64,000 nucleotides of DNA from contig JADHYV010000004.1 of NCBI GenBank assembly GCA_027604705.1, forward strand, positions 1-64,000, written 5' to 3'. A program made the position numbers and the translations under genes. Source of the stretch: Allomyces arbusculus. Lineage: Eukaryota > Blastocladiomycota > Blastocladiomycetes > Blastocladiales > Blastocladiaceae. Below are positions 12,037-23,348 of this stretch, piece by piece (positions within the stretch are counted from its first letter, which is position 1; the number at the start of each line of letters is the position of its first letter). The notes under the pieces are model-generated. The model did no database searches. It saw only the letters and a program-made list of their open reading frames with translations, and was not told the origin of the DNA.

Positions 12037-13839
12037 ATGACCAACCCGACGTCGCCGACCAACGAGCACGAAGAGACGCGCCCGGCCAAGCGCGCGCGTA
12101 CAGAAGGGTCGAGCACGACCACCAGCGCGATTCCGGCCGTGGCCCCCGTCGTTCCGACTCTCCCGCAGCGTCCACCCGAGCTCGACGCGGCGACCGTGGC
12201 CGCGTGCTTCACCGAAGGGCTGTTCAACGAGGATTACGTGCAGCACCTTGCCAACAACTACAAGGCATCGCATCCGTATTTACATTGTGTGATGCACCCG
12301 CTCGTGCGCGAGGACCTGCTGCGTGCCGTGCGTGCCGAGATCATGGGCCAGCTGCACTTCACGGAAAAGGAAACGGATATCTACAAGGTCAACCAGACGG
12401 GCGACTTGGCCAATATCGATGGTCTGCCCCTCGCCGAGCGCGCGGCACTCGGACATTTGCACAAGCTGCGCAACGCCTTTTACTCGGAGCCGTTCCGCAA
12501 CTTTGTCTCGGCCGTGACCGGGTGTGGCCCGCTGTCGGGCAGCAAGCAGGACATGTCCATCAACAATTACCGGCAAGGGTGCCATCTGCTCAACCACGAC
12601 GACGTGATTGGCACGCGGCGCGTCTCGTACATTCTTTACCTGCCGCCGCCCGACGAGGAGTGGAAGGTCGAGTACGGCGGCGCGCTCGAGCTGTATCCGT
12701 GCGTGAAAAAGGGCACGCCAGCGACCGACCCGACCGTCGTCTTGCCGCCCAAGTACAACCAGTTCATCTTTTTCACGGTGCAACCGGGCTACTCGTTCCA
12801 TTCGGTCCAGGAAGTCGTCGTCCCGAACGACCGGCTGAGTATTTCCGGCTGGTTCCACGTCCCGCAGGACGGCGAAGACGGGTACCAGCCGATGGACGTG
12901 GTCTTGGGCCCGGACGCTGCGCCGGCGTCGCTCGCACAACTCGAAGAGGACGCTGCCGCGGACAACGACGAGACCTCTGAGTATCCTTACCGCCCCGTCC
13001 CCACCAACGAGGACCTGACGGCCGACCTGTCGGACGCCGACCGCACCTACCTCGCGCAATTCCTTCACCCGCAGTACCTGACCCCGGCGGCCATGACCAA
13101 GATGAACGACCAGTTCTGCGACGAGTCGTCGCTGCAGCTGCGCGACTTCTTCAAGCCTGAAATCGCATCCAAGCTCGCGCCGCTCCTCAATCAGGCCGAT
13201 GCGCGCGACCGGCTCGCCAACGGCGACGCCAAGGCGCTCGTGCACGGCGCCGGCGTCCGTGCCGGGTGGGCTGTGCAAGGGTCTCCCGTGAAGCAGCGGT
13301 TCATGGTGCTCACCGGCGACTCGGCGGCCGCGACCGAGTCTCCAGAGTGCGCGCCGCTGCGCGCCGCTGCCGACCTACTCGTCTCCCCCGCGTTTGCGCG
13401 GTGGCTCTACCACGTGACGGGGATCGCCGCGCGCGGGATGCGGCACCGCGTGCGCCGATTCCGCCCGGGGCTCGACTACACGCTGGCGGCGTATTCGTCG
13501 ACGTCGGCGACGCTCGACGTGACAGTCGCGCTCACGCCGTCCCCGCGCACCGCTTGGGAGGAGGGCGAGATTGGCGGGTACGAGTGCTATGTCGCGCCCG
13601 ATGAGTCGAATGATGATCCGGCTGTGTACCGGGCCGCCGGTGGGAACGAGAATGACGAAGACGGTGGCGCACTGCTCACGGTGCCCGCCGATTGGAACGT
13701 GCTCTCGCTCGTGCTCCGCGACCAGGGAGTCATGCGGTTCGTCAAGTACGTGTCGGGGCTCGCGCCCGGGTCGCGCTGGGATATCGCGATGGAGGTGCTC
13801 CCGGTGCCTGATGAGGAGGATGGCGAGGATGGCGAGTAG
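12037..13839 (+). CDS. OGFOD1/Tpa1/Ofd1-type prolyl hydroxylase (2-oxoglutarate and iron dependent)
   Basis: A single exon of 600 residues from ATG 12037. The N-terminal catalytic double-stranded beta-helix shows the iron site His187-x-Asp189 (NHDD) and distal His255 (YSFHS), with the 2-oxoglutarate-binding Arg266 (RLSISGW). A second, degenerate helix domain (about residues 330-590) completes the two-domain layout typical of Tpa1 and OGFOD1, and the length is close to the family's. Known members hydroxylate a proline of ribosomal protein uS12 and affect translation termination and, in fission yeast, oxygen-dependent sterol-regulator turnover. The first 45 residues contain a basic PAKRAR stretch, possibly a nuclear signal. 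The C-terminus is acidic. It is convergent with the RING gene, 290 bases away. Confidence 0.9.
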   Translation: MTNPTSPTNEHEETRPAKRARTEGSSTTTSAIPAVAPVVPTLPQRPPELDAATVAACFTEGLFNEDYVQHLANNYKASHPYLHCVMHPLVREDLLRAVRAEIMGQLHFTEKETDIYKVNQTGDLANIDGLPLAERAALGHLHKLRNAFYSEPFRNFVSAVTGCGPLSGSKQDMSINNYRQGCHLLNHDDVIGTRRVSYILYLPPPDEEWKVEYGGALELYPCVKKGTPATDPTVVLPPKYNQFIFFTVQPGYSFHSVQEVVVPNDRLSISGWFHVPQDGEDGYQPMDVVLGPDAAPASLAQLEEDAAADNDETSEYPYRPVPTNEDLTADLSDADRTYLAQFLHPQYLTPAAMTKMNDQFCDESSLQLRDFFKPEIASKLAPLLNQADARDRLANGDAKALVHGAGVRAGWAVQGSPVKQRFMVLTGDSAAATESPECAPLRAAADLLVSPAFARWLYHVTGIAARGMRHRVRRFRPGLDYTLAAYSSTSATLDVTVALTPSPRTAWEEGEIGGYECYVAPDESNDDPAVYRAAGGNENDEDGGALLTVPADWNVLSLVLRDQGVMRFVKYVSGLAPGSRWDIAMEVLPVPDEEDGEDGE

Positions 13840-14129
13840 GTCGTAGGTGTGCAGTTTGTGTTTTTTTTTTACCGGTGAACCGGCCGGGAGGTGGAGAACC
13901 GTGAAAGGTTGTGATTTGGCGTGTTCATTTGTTCAAGCAATCTGTGGTTTTCGTTTTCTTGCCAGGCCCCTTTCGACGTTGATCACTTGCATGCAGTCGG
14001 GAAGCGAGCGGTCCGGGTGAACAAGAATTGGCAAGAATGGATGTGTATTTTTCGCATGAGACCGTGCCATCAGCACAACGATCAAAAAAGAAACCTCAGC
14101 CCGCGCACGTCAAATCGGGAGGCGAGACC

Positions 14130-16618
14130 TCAATACTTGCGATGCCCTGCATTCAGCGCAATCTTGATCGGCTTGTTCTTCTTGCGCCCGCCCGCGCGCC
14201 CACCGCCACCTCGTCCACCCGCGTTACCGCGCGCAGCACCCGGTCCGGCTAGCCGGTCATCGAGCATCCCATACTCTTCCTCAAGCGGATCCACGTGCTC
14301 GTGATGGTGATCGAGCTCCGCATGCTCTTGCTCGACCGGCTCGTCGTGTTGCCGTGCGCGATCGCGGCCCAAATCGAGCAAATCCAGCCCGAGATCAATC
14401 TGGTACGCGTTCTCTGACCACCAGTCGCTCTTGGGCCCTGCGGCTGACGGCGCCGCACTCGCAACTCGCCACCCGGGCGCGGCACCCGCAACTTGTGCAA
14501 ATGACGCCGCCTCCTTGGCTTTACCTTTGCCCTTCCCCGCGGTTGGCGGTGGCCGGCTGGCAGCATTCGCCGTCTGCAGCGACTCGGCGAGTGCCGCTGC
14601 GACCTGCGCGGCCTCCTCATCCACCGCACCACCACCCCCACCACCAACGGCGTTCGCCACTACCCACGCGAGATCGTTCTCGTCACCGCCAATCGGCGAA
14701 TCGCGGTAGACGTGCCCGTGCGGATCCCACTCGGCCGGGTCCACGACCCCAGCGTGGAACTCGGACGAGCTCGTCCGCCCACCAGCACCACGTCCCGCTT
14801 TCAACCAATGCGCCTTGGCTTCGGCGCGCGCCCGGTCCGTGCGGTCGCGAGCTCGCGCAGCCAATTCCGGCGCGAGACTCGCGAGCGTTTCCGGGGGGAC
14901 GCACCCCGCCGCGTCCCAATCAATTTGCAGGAACGTCACGTCGCATCCGGCGGGGACGTGACCGAGGTATTTGGTCCGTCGGCGCAGGTCGTCAGTAATG
15001 GTCGATTCGTGCACGTGCACGACGGGCAAAGTCAAAGTCGGCGGAAAGTGCTTGTAAGACCCGTGCGCGGTCTTGAGCACTTTCACGTCGAGCGGGTCGA
15101 GGTAGACGTGTTGTCCGTCAGCGCCCTGGTAAAAGTAGAACCAGTGGCCGGACGAGCTCGGGAGCGTCGGGGACGTCGGCGCCGTGCTGGTCGCCGACGA
15201 CGCGGGGGTCGACTTGGCCGAGTTCCCGCGTGGCGGCTTGGTTGGCGGCGGGGAATCGAGTGCGGCAATCTGCAGGCGCAACTTGTCGAGCGCCTGCTCG
15301 TAGAAGACAATCTCCTGCGTGGCCGACGGCGCGGCCGCCGGGTGCGCTCTTGCCATACTCTTGGCGTCGGCGACCGCCTGGTTGATCTCGCGCATGTCGG
15401 CGCGCAATACGTTCTCGAGGTACGGCCGTGACGACCGCACGAGCCGTGCCGCGGTCCACAGCTCCGCCCGATCGACGCCTGCAATCGGCACTTCCTCGGG
15501 CCCGTCCCCACCCGCGCCGACCTCGGCAGCTGGTACCACGACCACACTCCCTGCACGCCGCGCCATGAGCGCGACATCCACCCACCCGAGCGCGTTCCCT
15601 GCACTCACGCGCTGAAACTCTGGGTCGTGTTCCATCAACCACGCGTCCTCGACCGCGCGGTCCGTGACGCTATCGCCCGTGCGTGCCGGCGGCGGCCGAA
15701 GGCGACGCCCGTCGTTCCCCGGCGGCAACGGCCGCAGCGGGGCAGGAACCGTCCAGAATCGCACGTGCTTGAGGTCCTTTTCGTAAATCGCGTCCCAGCA
15801 AATCGGGCACGTGCGCCATCGCTGCTGCGCGGCCACGGGAGACGGGGAGGAGCTGGAGCCGCGTTTCGCGTCGTAGGGCTCGAGCGTGTGGTATTGCAGC
15901 ATGCAGTGGTAGCAAAAAATGTGGCCGCATTGCGTCATGCGTGGGGCCGTCGGTGGGCAGGTCAGGCAGATCGGGCACCCGGGCGGGTCGGCAGTCATCA
16001 TGATCTGGAATGAGTGTGGGTAAGTTGTGGAGTCGGTGGAGAAGGGAGCGGGGCCAAAAAACAACGGCGTACCACTTGGTCGATGGCGTCCCATGGAATC
16101 GGCACGTCCGGGTCGAGCAGCTGTTGGCGGTAGTCCGTGTCGGGCTTGATCACAAACCGGAAACTAACGGTCGCCAACTCTCGTCAGGACTTGTACCACC
16201 AACACGACCACCTCGAGCCCCGTACGTACTTGGCGTTGATGTACCGCTCCTTGGTAAACGGCGCCAACGACGACGCGCTACTCGCCTTACCCTTACTCCT
16301 CCGGCTCGCGTTCGAGCTTGCCGGCGGCGGCAACCGCGGTGGCAGCGAGAAATTAAGCAAATGATTCAGCGACACCTTCTTGGACGGTCCGCGCGACTGG
16401 TGCCCCTGCCGCGGCCGCTGCGGCGGTGCTTGATACTGGTACTGCGGCGCGCTCGAGCTGGACGCGGCCGACGAGGATGACGCGGCACTTGACGCGTTGC
16501 CCGGCATCGGATTCCCGCCACCGCCGCGGCGAGGGCGGGCGTTATTCGAATTGGCCGTGGCCTTCATGATCGTAGTCGTGAAAGGAGTGGTGGTCGGGTC
16601 AGGCTTGGATGCCGACAT
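14130..16618 (-). CDS. RNF10/Mag2-like RING E3 ubiquitin ligase
   Basis: Three exons (16618-16230, 16163-16073, 16004-14130) give about 784 residues. The N-terminus is low-complexity, then comes the RNF10-family block SLNHLLNFSLPPR and a conserved stretch crossing both introns (FRFVIKPDTDY and DPDVPIPWDAIDQV). A RING follows: CPICLTCPPTAPRMTQCGHIFCYHC, with the second zinc pair in RTCPICWDAIYEKDL. The rest is long and poorly structured, with acidic and His-rich segments near the C-terminus and a Gly/Arg/Lys-rich end. In animals RNF10, and in yeast Mag2, ubiquitinate small-subunit ribosomal proteins on stalled or defective 40S particles. The start at 16618 is the first ATG in frame with the conserved block. 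The donor at 16229 was chosen because it alone keeps the frame into the next exon. Confidence 0.8.
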
Positions 16619-17084
16619 GAACAGACGAGAAGGAGGCGCCGAGTTGAAGTATGCGCGCGACGATGGTGTGCCCGTGCCAATGCGGCAAGTTGGGCGGGTT
16701 GGAGAGCGTGGGCAGAGGGGTGGTCCACCGCCGACAAGTCGGGGATGGCAGCGAGAACGTGCGCGTCGGCCGGTAGGTCGAGTGTCGTGCTTTGCTTCGT
16801 CAACCAGGTGGCCTGTGCTCAGCGACTCAACGCAAAACCAGCAACGTGACCGCGAAAAAATCGCATTCCTTTGCTGGCCATTGCGTGCCCCGGCACCAGC
16901 GAGCACGTTTCGGCAGGATTTTGGGTCGAGCACACATTCGCGATGGCTGCTGCCGCTATGCACTAGATTGTATCAGCAACGAGGGGGAACACAAAAGACG
17001 AAACGCACAAAAAAGAGAGAACTAGCAACACTAATGAACAAAGCAGACCCGGACGCACGGCAAAGCAAAAAACTAAGCAATGCT
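16619..17084. other. Promoter region of the RING gene
   Basis: Between the start of the RNF10-like gene and the stop codon of the bL12m gene, both on the minus strand. It should hold the RING gene promoter and the bL12m 3' end. Nothing else is recognised. Confidence 0.4.
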
Positions 17085-17983
17085 TTACTCCAAGATGACG
17101 GTCGCGCCCGCGGCCTCGAGCGCCGCCTTCATCTTCTCGGCCTCCTCCTTGGGCACATCCTCCTTGATCATCTTGGGCGCCGACTCGACAAACTTCTTGG
17201 CCTGGAGAGTGGGAAAGGAGCCAGGGGTCAGCTCCAGTTTTAACGCCGAAGAAGCGGCAAAAGGAACACCAACCTCAACCAGGTTCATGCTCGGCATCAA
17301 GGCACGAATCTCCTTAATGATCTTGGCCTTGGACGCCGTGTCAAACTTCTCGAGCTTGACCTTGAACTGCGTCTTCTCGGCGGGCTTCTCCTCCTGTTGA
17401 AAGTTCAACGGGCGCAGTTAGAGGCCATGGTCCGTAGGTGCGCGTGAATCGATACCAGAGGCTCAAAAACGAACCTCAACAGGAGCAGCGGCCGGAGCAG
17501 CGGCAGCGGGCGCGGCGGCGACAGGGACGGCAACCTCGGAGATGTTCAGGCGCTCCTGGTTGGAGAGAAGGTGGGGGCGGTGAGCCATGATCACGAGTCA
17601 TGGGGAATTTGATGCGCCTGGGCAGGAAAACTCAGAAGTGGCCGTGATCACGGTGCTCCTGCGTGGCCAGCAGAACAACCATCGCAGGTACAACGTCTGC
17701 GTGGTTCAGCCGTCGTCGTCGTGATCACGACCACCGCTTCATTCTTGCTCAATCGTGCGTCGAGTTTGCGGTTGATGGCTACCTTGAGCATGCCAATCAG
17801 GTCGGCGGTCTCGGTGAGCGTCAGCTTGGCGATCTTGTCGACAATCGCGGTAAGCTCCGGGTTGGCGGCGGGCTTGTCCGAGTACCACCGTGCGGCAGCG
17901 ACGGCAGCGGTCGGGCGGGCCGCCGCAGCGAGGGACCGGGCCAGGGGGGCGCGGAGCATGGCGGCGTTGCGGGCGGCGATCAT
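17085..17983 (-). CDS. Mitochondrial large-subunit ribosomal protein bL12m (MRPL12)
   Basis: Four exons (17983-17783, 17555-17475, 17393-17274, 17201-17085), all phase 0, give about 172 residues. Residues 1-40 are Ala/Arg-rich and end in ARWYS, a typical mitochondrial presequence. The L7/L12 N-terminal oligomerisation helix follows (LTLTETADLIGMLK), then an Ala/Pro/Val hinge, then the globular C-terminal domain (FKVKLEKFDTASKAKIIKEI, NLVEAKKFVES, PKEEAEKMKAALEAAGA). bL12m is the stalk protein that recruits elongation factors to the mitoribosome. The hinge, as in bacteria, is a low-complexity Ala/Pro segment and forms its own exon. The first intron (227 bases) is long for this window. The call is firm because the conserved C-terminal domain reads through continuously once the intron inside NLVE/AKKF is removed. 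Confidence 0.92.
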
Positions 17984-18670
17984 TTTCGGTGGAGTGCCTC
18001 GAGTTGCGAAGGGGCAAACGGCCGTCGTCGTACTGCAGGGTGTCGGATCGTGCTGGTCGCAGTCGATTTTTACCAGATTGCTCTCACTGAACGGCCGGCA
18101 GAGTGTGTTGCACGCGCAGGTGAGCGCACGTGCATGATCGCTGGCTGGAAAGCATGCTGGAAACCACACCGAAACTAGTGTGAGTGCGATCCAAGTGGCA
18201 ACTGATCAGAGCTCGGCGTTCAAACCCTGGCGCGAGCACGCTCCGCCCCGCTCTCTTGGCACGGCCCTGGGGTAGCGACAAACACAACTCCGCCGGATCC
18301 GCACTGCAACGAAACGCGACGAGCACGCAGACATGCAAGCGCGACGTGTTGTGTCGCAGGCCTGGCCTGAAATGGGCGACGCTGTCCCGCTCGCCCATAA
18401 ATACGAGAACCGACCGCGCGCCGTTGCGGATGGCTCTCTCTCCGCGGTCAACAGCGTGAAGCGTGCTCGTGCTGCATGAACCGCTGGTGACAGCACGCTC
18501 CCACGGCAACGCGCCCGCACGACCACCGCTTTAAGCTCCGGCGAACCAGGAACCCCCCTCCCCCCCCCCCCCCCCCGGACTCCCTCGCTGCTCAGGAAAG
18601 GGACCTGATCCGAAGCGGCCCACGCTGTGCTCCGAGCTCAAGAGTCGCTCGCGCTCGAACAAGGGACACC
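17984..18670. other. Divergent promoter region between bL12m and the sterol reductase gene
   Basis: Head-to-head intergenic region of 687 bases. A run of 17 cytosines lies at 18560-18576, preceded by six more, about 95 bases upstream of the reductase ATG. No gene or RNA recognised. Confidence 0.5.
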
Positions 18671-20716
18671 ATGGCCCGCAACAACGCCGCGCACCGCGCC
18701 AACAGCGGCTCCTCCTCGACCACCGCGCCAAACGGCCTCCCCGACCCGACCGCCACGTCGTCGTCGACCATGACCAACGCGACCGCGCGCGGTCGCCGCA
18801 CGACCACTAACACCTCTGCCAAGTCTACCAATGTCGGCACGCATGTGCGACCGGCGCTTTTCTCGCCCGCCGGTCTGGCTCTCCTCGCCGTGCAAACCTT
18901 TTTCGCGCTCGCCACCCCCATTTTCGGGCTGGCTATCCTTGTCGCGTCCAAGGGCGGCAATGTCATCAAGTCGTTGACGGCGCACCCGACCGTCGGCCCG
19001 CTCATCAACCCGGCACTCGACCTGCTCGCGGATTTCGTGACCTACCACCGCGGAATTTTTGCGACCGTTTTTGTGGCCCCCGCGTCAGTCGCCTGGGACG
19101 CGGTTGAGGCGTTGCGCGACTGGATGTACGACTTGCAGATGCCCCCCGTCGGGGACGTGTCGGTGCGCCGCGAGATCCATGCGGCGCGTGTTGTTCAAGT
19201 GCAGAAGCAGATTCGAGAGCTCGTCGCTAGTGGCGCGACCCGTTTGTGCACGGCGCGCCCCGGGTTCTTGGCCATGTCGATGAAGGTACGATTTGCTTTG
19301 GAGTTGAATCCACTTTTCCACTGCACCAACTGACCACCCTTTCGTCTGATTTCTTCCTTTCAGGCCGGTACCTACAAGAAGCACTGGGGCGGCGTCGAAG
19401 TGCATGCGCTGCGCGACATTATCGAAATTGACACGGTGCGGCAGATCGTGCGCGTCGAGCCCGGATGCAACATGGGCCGCCTGTCGCGCGAGCTCATCAA
19501 GAAGGGGTGGACACTCGAAGTGCTGCCGGAACTCGACGATCTGACTGTCGGCGGCCTGATCAACGGGTTCGGCATCGAGACCTCGTCGCACAAGTACGGT
19601 CTCTTCCAGCACACGTGCACGGCCTTCGAGATCGTCCTGCCTAACGGCGACGTGGTCTTTTGCGACAAGGACAACAATGCCGACCTGTTTGCCACGATCC
19701 CATGGTCGCACGGCACGATTGGCTTTTTGACGGCGGCCGATATCAAGATTGTCCGTGCTAAGCCGTGGGTCAAGATGGAGTACCGCCCGTGCCGCACGCA
19801 GGCCGAGTGCGTGCGCGTGTTTGAGGAGGCGTCGCGCGATAACGGCAACGACTTTGTCGAGGAGTTGATGTACACCAAGGACACGGGCGTCGTCATGGTC
19901 GGCAAGATGGTCGATGCCGTCCCGCGCGGTGGAACCGTCAACGTCCTCTCGCGCTGGTACAAGCCGTGGTTCTTCACGCACGTCGCCTCGTTCCTGAACC
20001 GGCCCGCGGCTACGCCCAACGCCGTCGAGTACCTGCCGCTGCGCGACTACTACCACCGGCACACGCGGTCGATTTTCTGGGAAATCCAGGATATCGTGCC
20101 GTTTGGCAACACGTGGTGGTACCGGTACCTTGTGGCCTGGGTCGGCACGCCCAAGATCTCGATCCTGAAAATGACGACGACGGGCAAGCTCAAAGTGTTG
20201 TGGGAGACGATGCACGTCGCGCAGGACTTGCTCGTGCCCATCTCGACGCTCAAAGAATCGCTCGACCTCTTCCACGACGAACTCACCGTCTACCCGCTGT
20301 GGCTGTGCCCGATGCGCATGCTCTCGCCGTCCGAGAACGTGTTGGCCGAACGTGGGGAGCGTCCCGCCGTGGCTGTTCTTGATCGCACGCACCCGCAGCA
20401 CGCTTTCCACCCTGTTACGACCCCCGCCGGATCTCTTACTCCTCCGCATCCAGCAGAACAGCTTTATGTCGACATCGGAGCCTACGGTGTGCCGAAGTCG
20501 CCGAAATTCCATTTCGAGCGGTCGTTGGAAGTGGTCGAGGCGTTTGTGCGCAAGGTGCAGGGTTACCAGGCCCTCTACGCCGATACGATGCTCACGCGCG
20601 CCCAGTTCCGCGAAATGTTTGACCACCGGCTCTACGACAAGGTGCGCGACCGGTTCCAGGTTGGATCGCTGCTGCCCGAGATTTGGGATAAGGTGAACAA
20701 GGGTGCACGGACGTGA
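18671..20716 (+). CDS. DHCR24/DWF1-like delta-24 sterol reductase (FAD oxidoreductase)
   Basis: Two clear exons (18671-19285 and 19364-20716) give about 655 residues. An N-terminal hydrophobic segment (about residues 60-95) probably anchors the protein in the ER membrane. The FAD-binding PCMH domain follows, with VRVEPGCNMGRLSRELIKKG, TVGGLINGFGIETSSHKYG and IPWSHGTIGFLTAA, then the C-terminal domain (YPLWLCPMRM, LYVDIGAYG, LYADTMLTRAQF). The order and conserved blocks match DHCR24 throughout. DHCR24 reduces the C24 double bond of the sterol side chain with NADPH. The N-terminal extension of about 60 Ser/Thr-rich residues is longer than in animals. A stretch near 20360-20455 (RPAVAVLDRTHP onwards) has no counterpart in DHCR24 and could be an in-frame intron from about 20360 to 20455. 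The gene is single-copy in the window. Confidence 0.87.
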
Positions 20717-21883
20717 ACGAGGAGGGGGAGGTGCTGGCATGAACGAGGTGGGAATGGCCTTTTGAAGGATGGTGGATTGTTGCAATCGCATTCGCAACAG
20801 GTTTTGTCTTGCCTTGAAGTACCCACACCACAATGCGCCCGAGATTCGCGAGCCAAGTGTCTGGACTTTCCCAGCTCAGGTTCGTGCTGGACGCTCCCCT
20901 CCATGGCTGGAATGGGTCGAGCGGCCAGCAAAGACGGGCGACGGAGCCACATCGAACGCATTCGAGCGCACAACGTTAATGGGCACGGAACAAAGCTAGC
21001 AAAGAGTCGGCGACGCGAGATTTGGGGAAGACCGCATATCCAGCGGGGACAGGTTTGCAGTCTCAAAAAAGCTGGTGACAAAATGGAAGAAGTTCAACTG
21101 CACCGCAATGAGCAAAGACGGGGTTCATAAATTCAGCAACCTTTTAGACTCAATATCAGGACGCGCCCGTCTGAATCCGAAGGGATTTCCAAGAAAAGTA
21201 GCAGAGCAGCAAAGGTGTCAGAATGAACCAGGCTCCACGCCGCACCCCTGGAATAAGCGGGGCGGGCAAGATCATCAATCGCGGCCGCCATGTCCGTTGA
21301 AGAGACAAGAGCGACCGCGCGCTTCCCTTTTCAGAGCCGGTCCTGCACGTCGTCGTCCACCATATGTATTGGTGCCAAATGTTGTTTGGGAAACAACAGA
21401 TGGATATTGACTGAACTATCAGATCCTGAAGAGTAAAGTCGATGGAGAGCAACAACGGCGCGGGCGGGACCGGCTTATATAGTCCGCACGGCCGGGTTGG
21501 CCGTGGTGCTCATCGGTGTGTGGAAGGTGCGCCAAGGTTGCGCGGCGGTCATATGAGTAAAGCACGTTTGGTTGTCGAGTAGAGCCACGGTTGTCATGAG
21601 CCAAGGCACGAGAGTTGGACGCCTCGTTGGCCATCATGCGAGCACGCGCGGCGCCCCCACCAAAGAAACGAACATGTCGCCACGACCACGACCACCACTT
21701 CCATCTCGTGCTCTCCTGCTGCAGCTCGCGGTGGATAACGATCTTCTCCACTTCTTCTTGCTCAAGTTGCAGCATCCAGCAGCCAGTACCAGCTAGAGGC
21801 CAGTCGCAGCGGCCGCACGCATTTTTGCCCGCTCCAGCAGCCCAACCAACCCACGCATCGCATCGCATCGCAGCAGCACGACC
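20717..21883. other. Intergenic region upstream of the PKA regulatory subunit gene
   Basis: About 1.2 kb with a patch of lower GC around 21060-21470. A plus-strand frame at 21572-21796 encodes a Leu-rich segment (LPSRALLLQLAVDNDLLHFF) just upstream of the PKA subunit. I could not join it in frame to that gene with a normal splice. A CATCG-type short repeat lies at about 21854-21871. Confidence 0.45.
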
Positions 21884-23083
21884 ATGTCGGACCTCGGCGA
21901 CCCGCACGGCTACGACTTTGGCACGGGCGCGGCGCCGTCGACTATGTCCGAGTACGACCGCGAGTCCTACCAGTACTCGACCGACGACGACTTTTCTGAC
22001 GACAACGACACTCGTGACGGCGACCACTCGGCCTCGGATTTCGAAGCCGAGTCGGACGATGGCAATGATGACGTGCCACCGATGCGCGTGTCTCCGCCGC
22101 TCGCGTCCGTCCGTGCGCGCCGCACGTCCGTATCGGCCGAATCTATGGCGCCTACCGCGCACGACGTGCACGTGGAGAAAGTCGTGATTCCGAAAACCGA
22201 CGAGCAGCGTGAACGCATCCAGGCCGCTGTGCAAACCAATTTCCTGTTCCGGCACCTTGACGACGAGCAGTACGCGGACGTGATCGATGCCATGGCCGAA
22301 GTGCCCGTCGCCGAAGGCGAAACGATCATTCAGCAGGGCGGCGTTGGCGATTTCTTCTACATTGTCGAGACGGGCACGCTCGATGTGTTTGTCACGCGTG
22401 CGGGCGACGACGAGGAGCCCATCAAGGTCGCGGATTACGGTCCCGGCGGCAGTTTTGGCGAGCTCGCGCTCATGTACAATGCCCCGCGTGCCGCCACAGT
22501 CACGGCCACGTCCGACTGTGTTCTGTGGGCGCTCGACCGCATGACGTTCCGCCGGATCTTGCTCGACCATACCGCGCGGAAGCGGCGCATGTACGAGACG
22601 TTCCTCGAGGAAGTGCCGCTGCTCAGCTCGCTCGAGCCATACGAGCGGCACAAGATTGCCGACGCGCTCGAGTCAGTCACGTTCAATGACGGTGACGCGG
22701 TCGTGCGGCAGGGCGATCCGGGCGACAAGTTTTACCTGATCGAGTCGGGCGAGGCCGATGTCGTGAAAGTCGACGACCACGGCGACGAACATTACATGAA
22801 GCCGCTGCACAAAGGGTGCTACTTCGGCGAACTGGCGCTGCTCTCGGATAAGCCGCGTGTCGCGTCGATTATCGCGCGTGGCAAACTCAAGTGCGCGTGC
22901 ATGGGCAAGAAGGCGTTCAATCGGTTGCTCGGGCCCGTCACGGCCATCATGGCGCGGCACACGCAAGAGTACGAGCGGTACCCGGGCGAGGAGGAACTGT
23001 CGGTGACCAATGACGAGGGGTCCACGGCAGCGGGTGACGAGGAGGCCGAGGGAGAGGAGGCGCCCGCTCCAGAAGAGGAGTAA
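21884..23083 (+). CDS. cAMP-dependent protein kinase regulatory subunit
   Basis: A single exon of 399 residues from ATG 21884. An acidic, unstructured N-terminus is followed by the pseudosubstrate ARRTSVS (residues 78-84, Ser82 in an RRxS context), then two tandem cyclic-nucleotide-binding domains. Their phosphate-binding cassettes are both intact: FGELALMYNAPRAATV in domain A and FGELALLSDKPRVASI in domain B, each with the Arg that binds the cAMP phosphate. The protein holds the catalytic subunit inactive until cAMP binds. The C-terminal 35 residues are acidic and rich in Ala/Glu. Unusual: I cannot see the N-terminal helical dimerisation/docking domain that most regulatory subunits carry. 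Either it has diverged, it lies in an unrecognised upstream exon, or the protein is monomeric. The gene is convergent with OTU1, 265 bases away. Confidence 0.92.
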   Translation: MSDLGDPHGYDFGTGAAPSTMSEYDRESYQYSTDDDFSDDNDTRDGDHSASDFEAESDDGNDDVPPMRVSPPLASVRARRTSVSAESMAPTAHDVHVEKVVIPKTDEQRERIQAAVQTNFLFRHLDDEQYADVIDAMAEVPVAEGETIIQQGGVGDFFYIVETGTLDVFVTRAGDDEEPIKVADYGPGGSFGELALMYNAPRAATVTATSDCVLWALDRMTFRRILLDHTARKRRMYETFLEEVPLLSSLEPYERHKIADALESVTFNDGDAVVRQGDPGDKFYLIESGEADVVKVDDHGDEHYMKPLHKGCYFGELALLSDKPRVASIIARGKLKCACMGKKAFNRLLGPVTAIMARHTQEYERYPGEEELSVTNDEGSTAAGDEEAEGEEAPAPEEE

Positions 23084-23348
23084 GGGAGGTTGGTTGGTGG
23101 GTTCGTCGGATGGCGTCTTTGATTAGCTTTTGCTGTTTCTCTTGTCTTTTGGTTGCGCTTTTTCTGCCAGCGACTTGGCTTGCTCCCTTCTCCTCCCCCT
23201 CTCCCCTTTGACCGTTTTGGCTTGTTAATTGCATTTCTTCCTTTCGTTGTCGTGGAGCCCTCCCTCCTAATCGACAAGCACGCAATTGTATAGATCCCCG
23301 ATTCCGCAGTGGACCAATCTTTTTCAATGCTATAAATGAGAAGCTCCA

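Noticed and set aside
19085-20833. 582-codon minus-strand frame opposite the sterol reductase gene
   Set aside because: His/Arg/Val-rich antisense frame created by codon bias of the real gene, which matches DHCR24 end to end.
21572-21796. Leu-rich upstream frame as the missing docking domain of the PKA subunit
   Set aside because: Its possible donor and the available acceptors do not restore the reading frame of the gene at 21884, and the similarity to docking domains is vague.
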